DNA of 6,095 bases from Spirochaetia bacterium (GTDB lineage Bacteria > Spirochaetota > Spirochaetia > PWKH01), in the NCBI GenBank assembly GCA_021736545.1, contig JAIPFS010000094.1, forward strand, positions 1 through 6,095, in the 5' to 3' direction. Below, one piece after another: positions 5,921-6,095 of the stretch. The notes beneath the pieces were generated by a model that was given only the letters and a program-made list of their open reading frames with translations, did no database searches and was not told where the DNA came from. Made by a program: the position numbers and the translations under genes. Within the stretch, counting starts at the first letter, position 1; every line of letters begins with the position of its first letter.

Positions 5921-6095
5921 GTGAAACGGAGAATTTTTCTTATTGCTGCGGCAGTGGTTCTGCTGTTTATGCTCAGCGGCTGTTTGCCTAGTTCTCTTGC
6001 TGATCCGAATTATCAGCGGCCGGCAGGATTTTTTCTTGGAATCTGGCACGGCTGGATAGCGCCGCTGAGTCTTCTGGTGAGTATTTTCAATCCTT
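5921..6095 (+). CDS. Small lipoprotein or membrane protein, N-terminal part (3' end outside window)
   Basis: The first 58 codons are visible and the gene runs off the right edge. The GTG start has a strong Shine-Dalgarno GGAGGAG (5908-5914) 6 nt upstream. The protein begins VKRRIF, then a hydrophobic stretch and the lipobox LSGC with the lipidated cysteine at residue 21, so it is probably exported and acylated by the Lgt/LspA pathway. After a short linker (22-34) comes a second hydrophobic, aromatic-rich segment PAGFFLGIWHGWIAPLSLL (35-53), likely a membrane helix. I recall similar aromatic GxWHGxIAP segments in small conserved bacterial membrane proteins of unknown function, but I cannot name a family. 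No link to rhamnose is evident. Confidence 0.8.
   Translation, partial: MKRRIFLIAAAVVLLFMLSGCLPSSLADPNYQRPAGFFLGIWHGWIAPLSLLVSIFNP

Overview
The window carries part of an L-rhamnose catabolic locus from a bacterium of moderate GC content, flanked by two regulatory units. No marker gene fixes the taxon. The mix of a GAF-containing YesM-type sensor kinase, standalone rhamnulose-phosphate aldolase and lipobox protein would fit a spirochaete or a Gram-positive carbohydrate specialist. I lean weakly towards Spirochaetota, and this is inference only.

Layout: on the minus strand, reading right to left, lie rhaA (L-rhamnose isomerase, 4666-3398) and a class II aldolase of the RhaE type (3401-2232). 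They overlap by 4 bp (ATGA) and end at a strong intrinsic terminator (2215-2178). A separate minus-strand unit follows: a membrane sensor histidine kinase (2123-195) overlapping by 20 bp a response regulator (214 to the left edge, cut off). On the plus strand, divergent from rhaA across a 142-bp gap, is a RhaS/RhaR-like AraC-family regulator (4809-5783). After a 137-bp gap comes the start of a lipoprotein gene (5921 to the right edge, cut off).

How they fit together: the isomerase makes L-rhamnulose. The aldolase cleaves L-rhamnulose 1-phosphate to DHAP and L-lactaldehyde. The kinase between these steps (RhaB), the mutarotase and any transporter are not in the window. The divergent AraC-type protein is the obvious candidate regulator of rhaA-aldolase. 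The two-component pair has its own transcription unit and its link to rhamnose is only positional.

The genes themselves belong to known families. Points worth a second look are mostly regulatory or architectural: a four-copy heptamer tandem repeat in the rhaA leader; two regulator genes (AraC type and sensor kinase) that lack a Shine-Dalgarno and have a -10-like box exactly 6 nt before the ATG, suggesting leaderless mRNAs; a charged low-complexity insert in the AraC-type protein; and an aldolase without the dehydrogenase half to which it is often fused. I see no CRISPR array, tRNA, rRNA, insertion sequence or clear novel multi-gene system.
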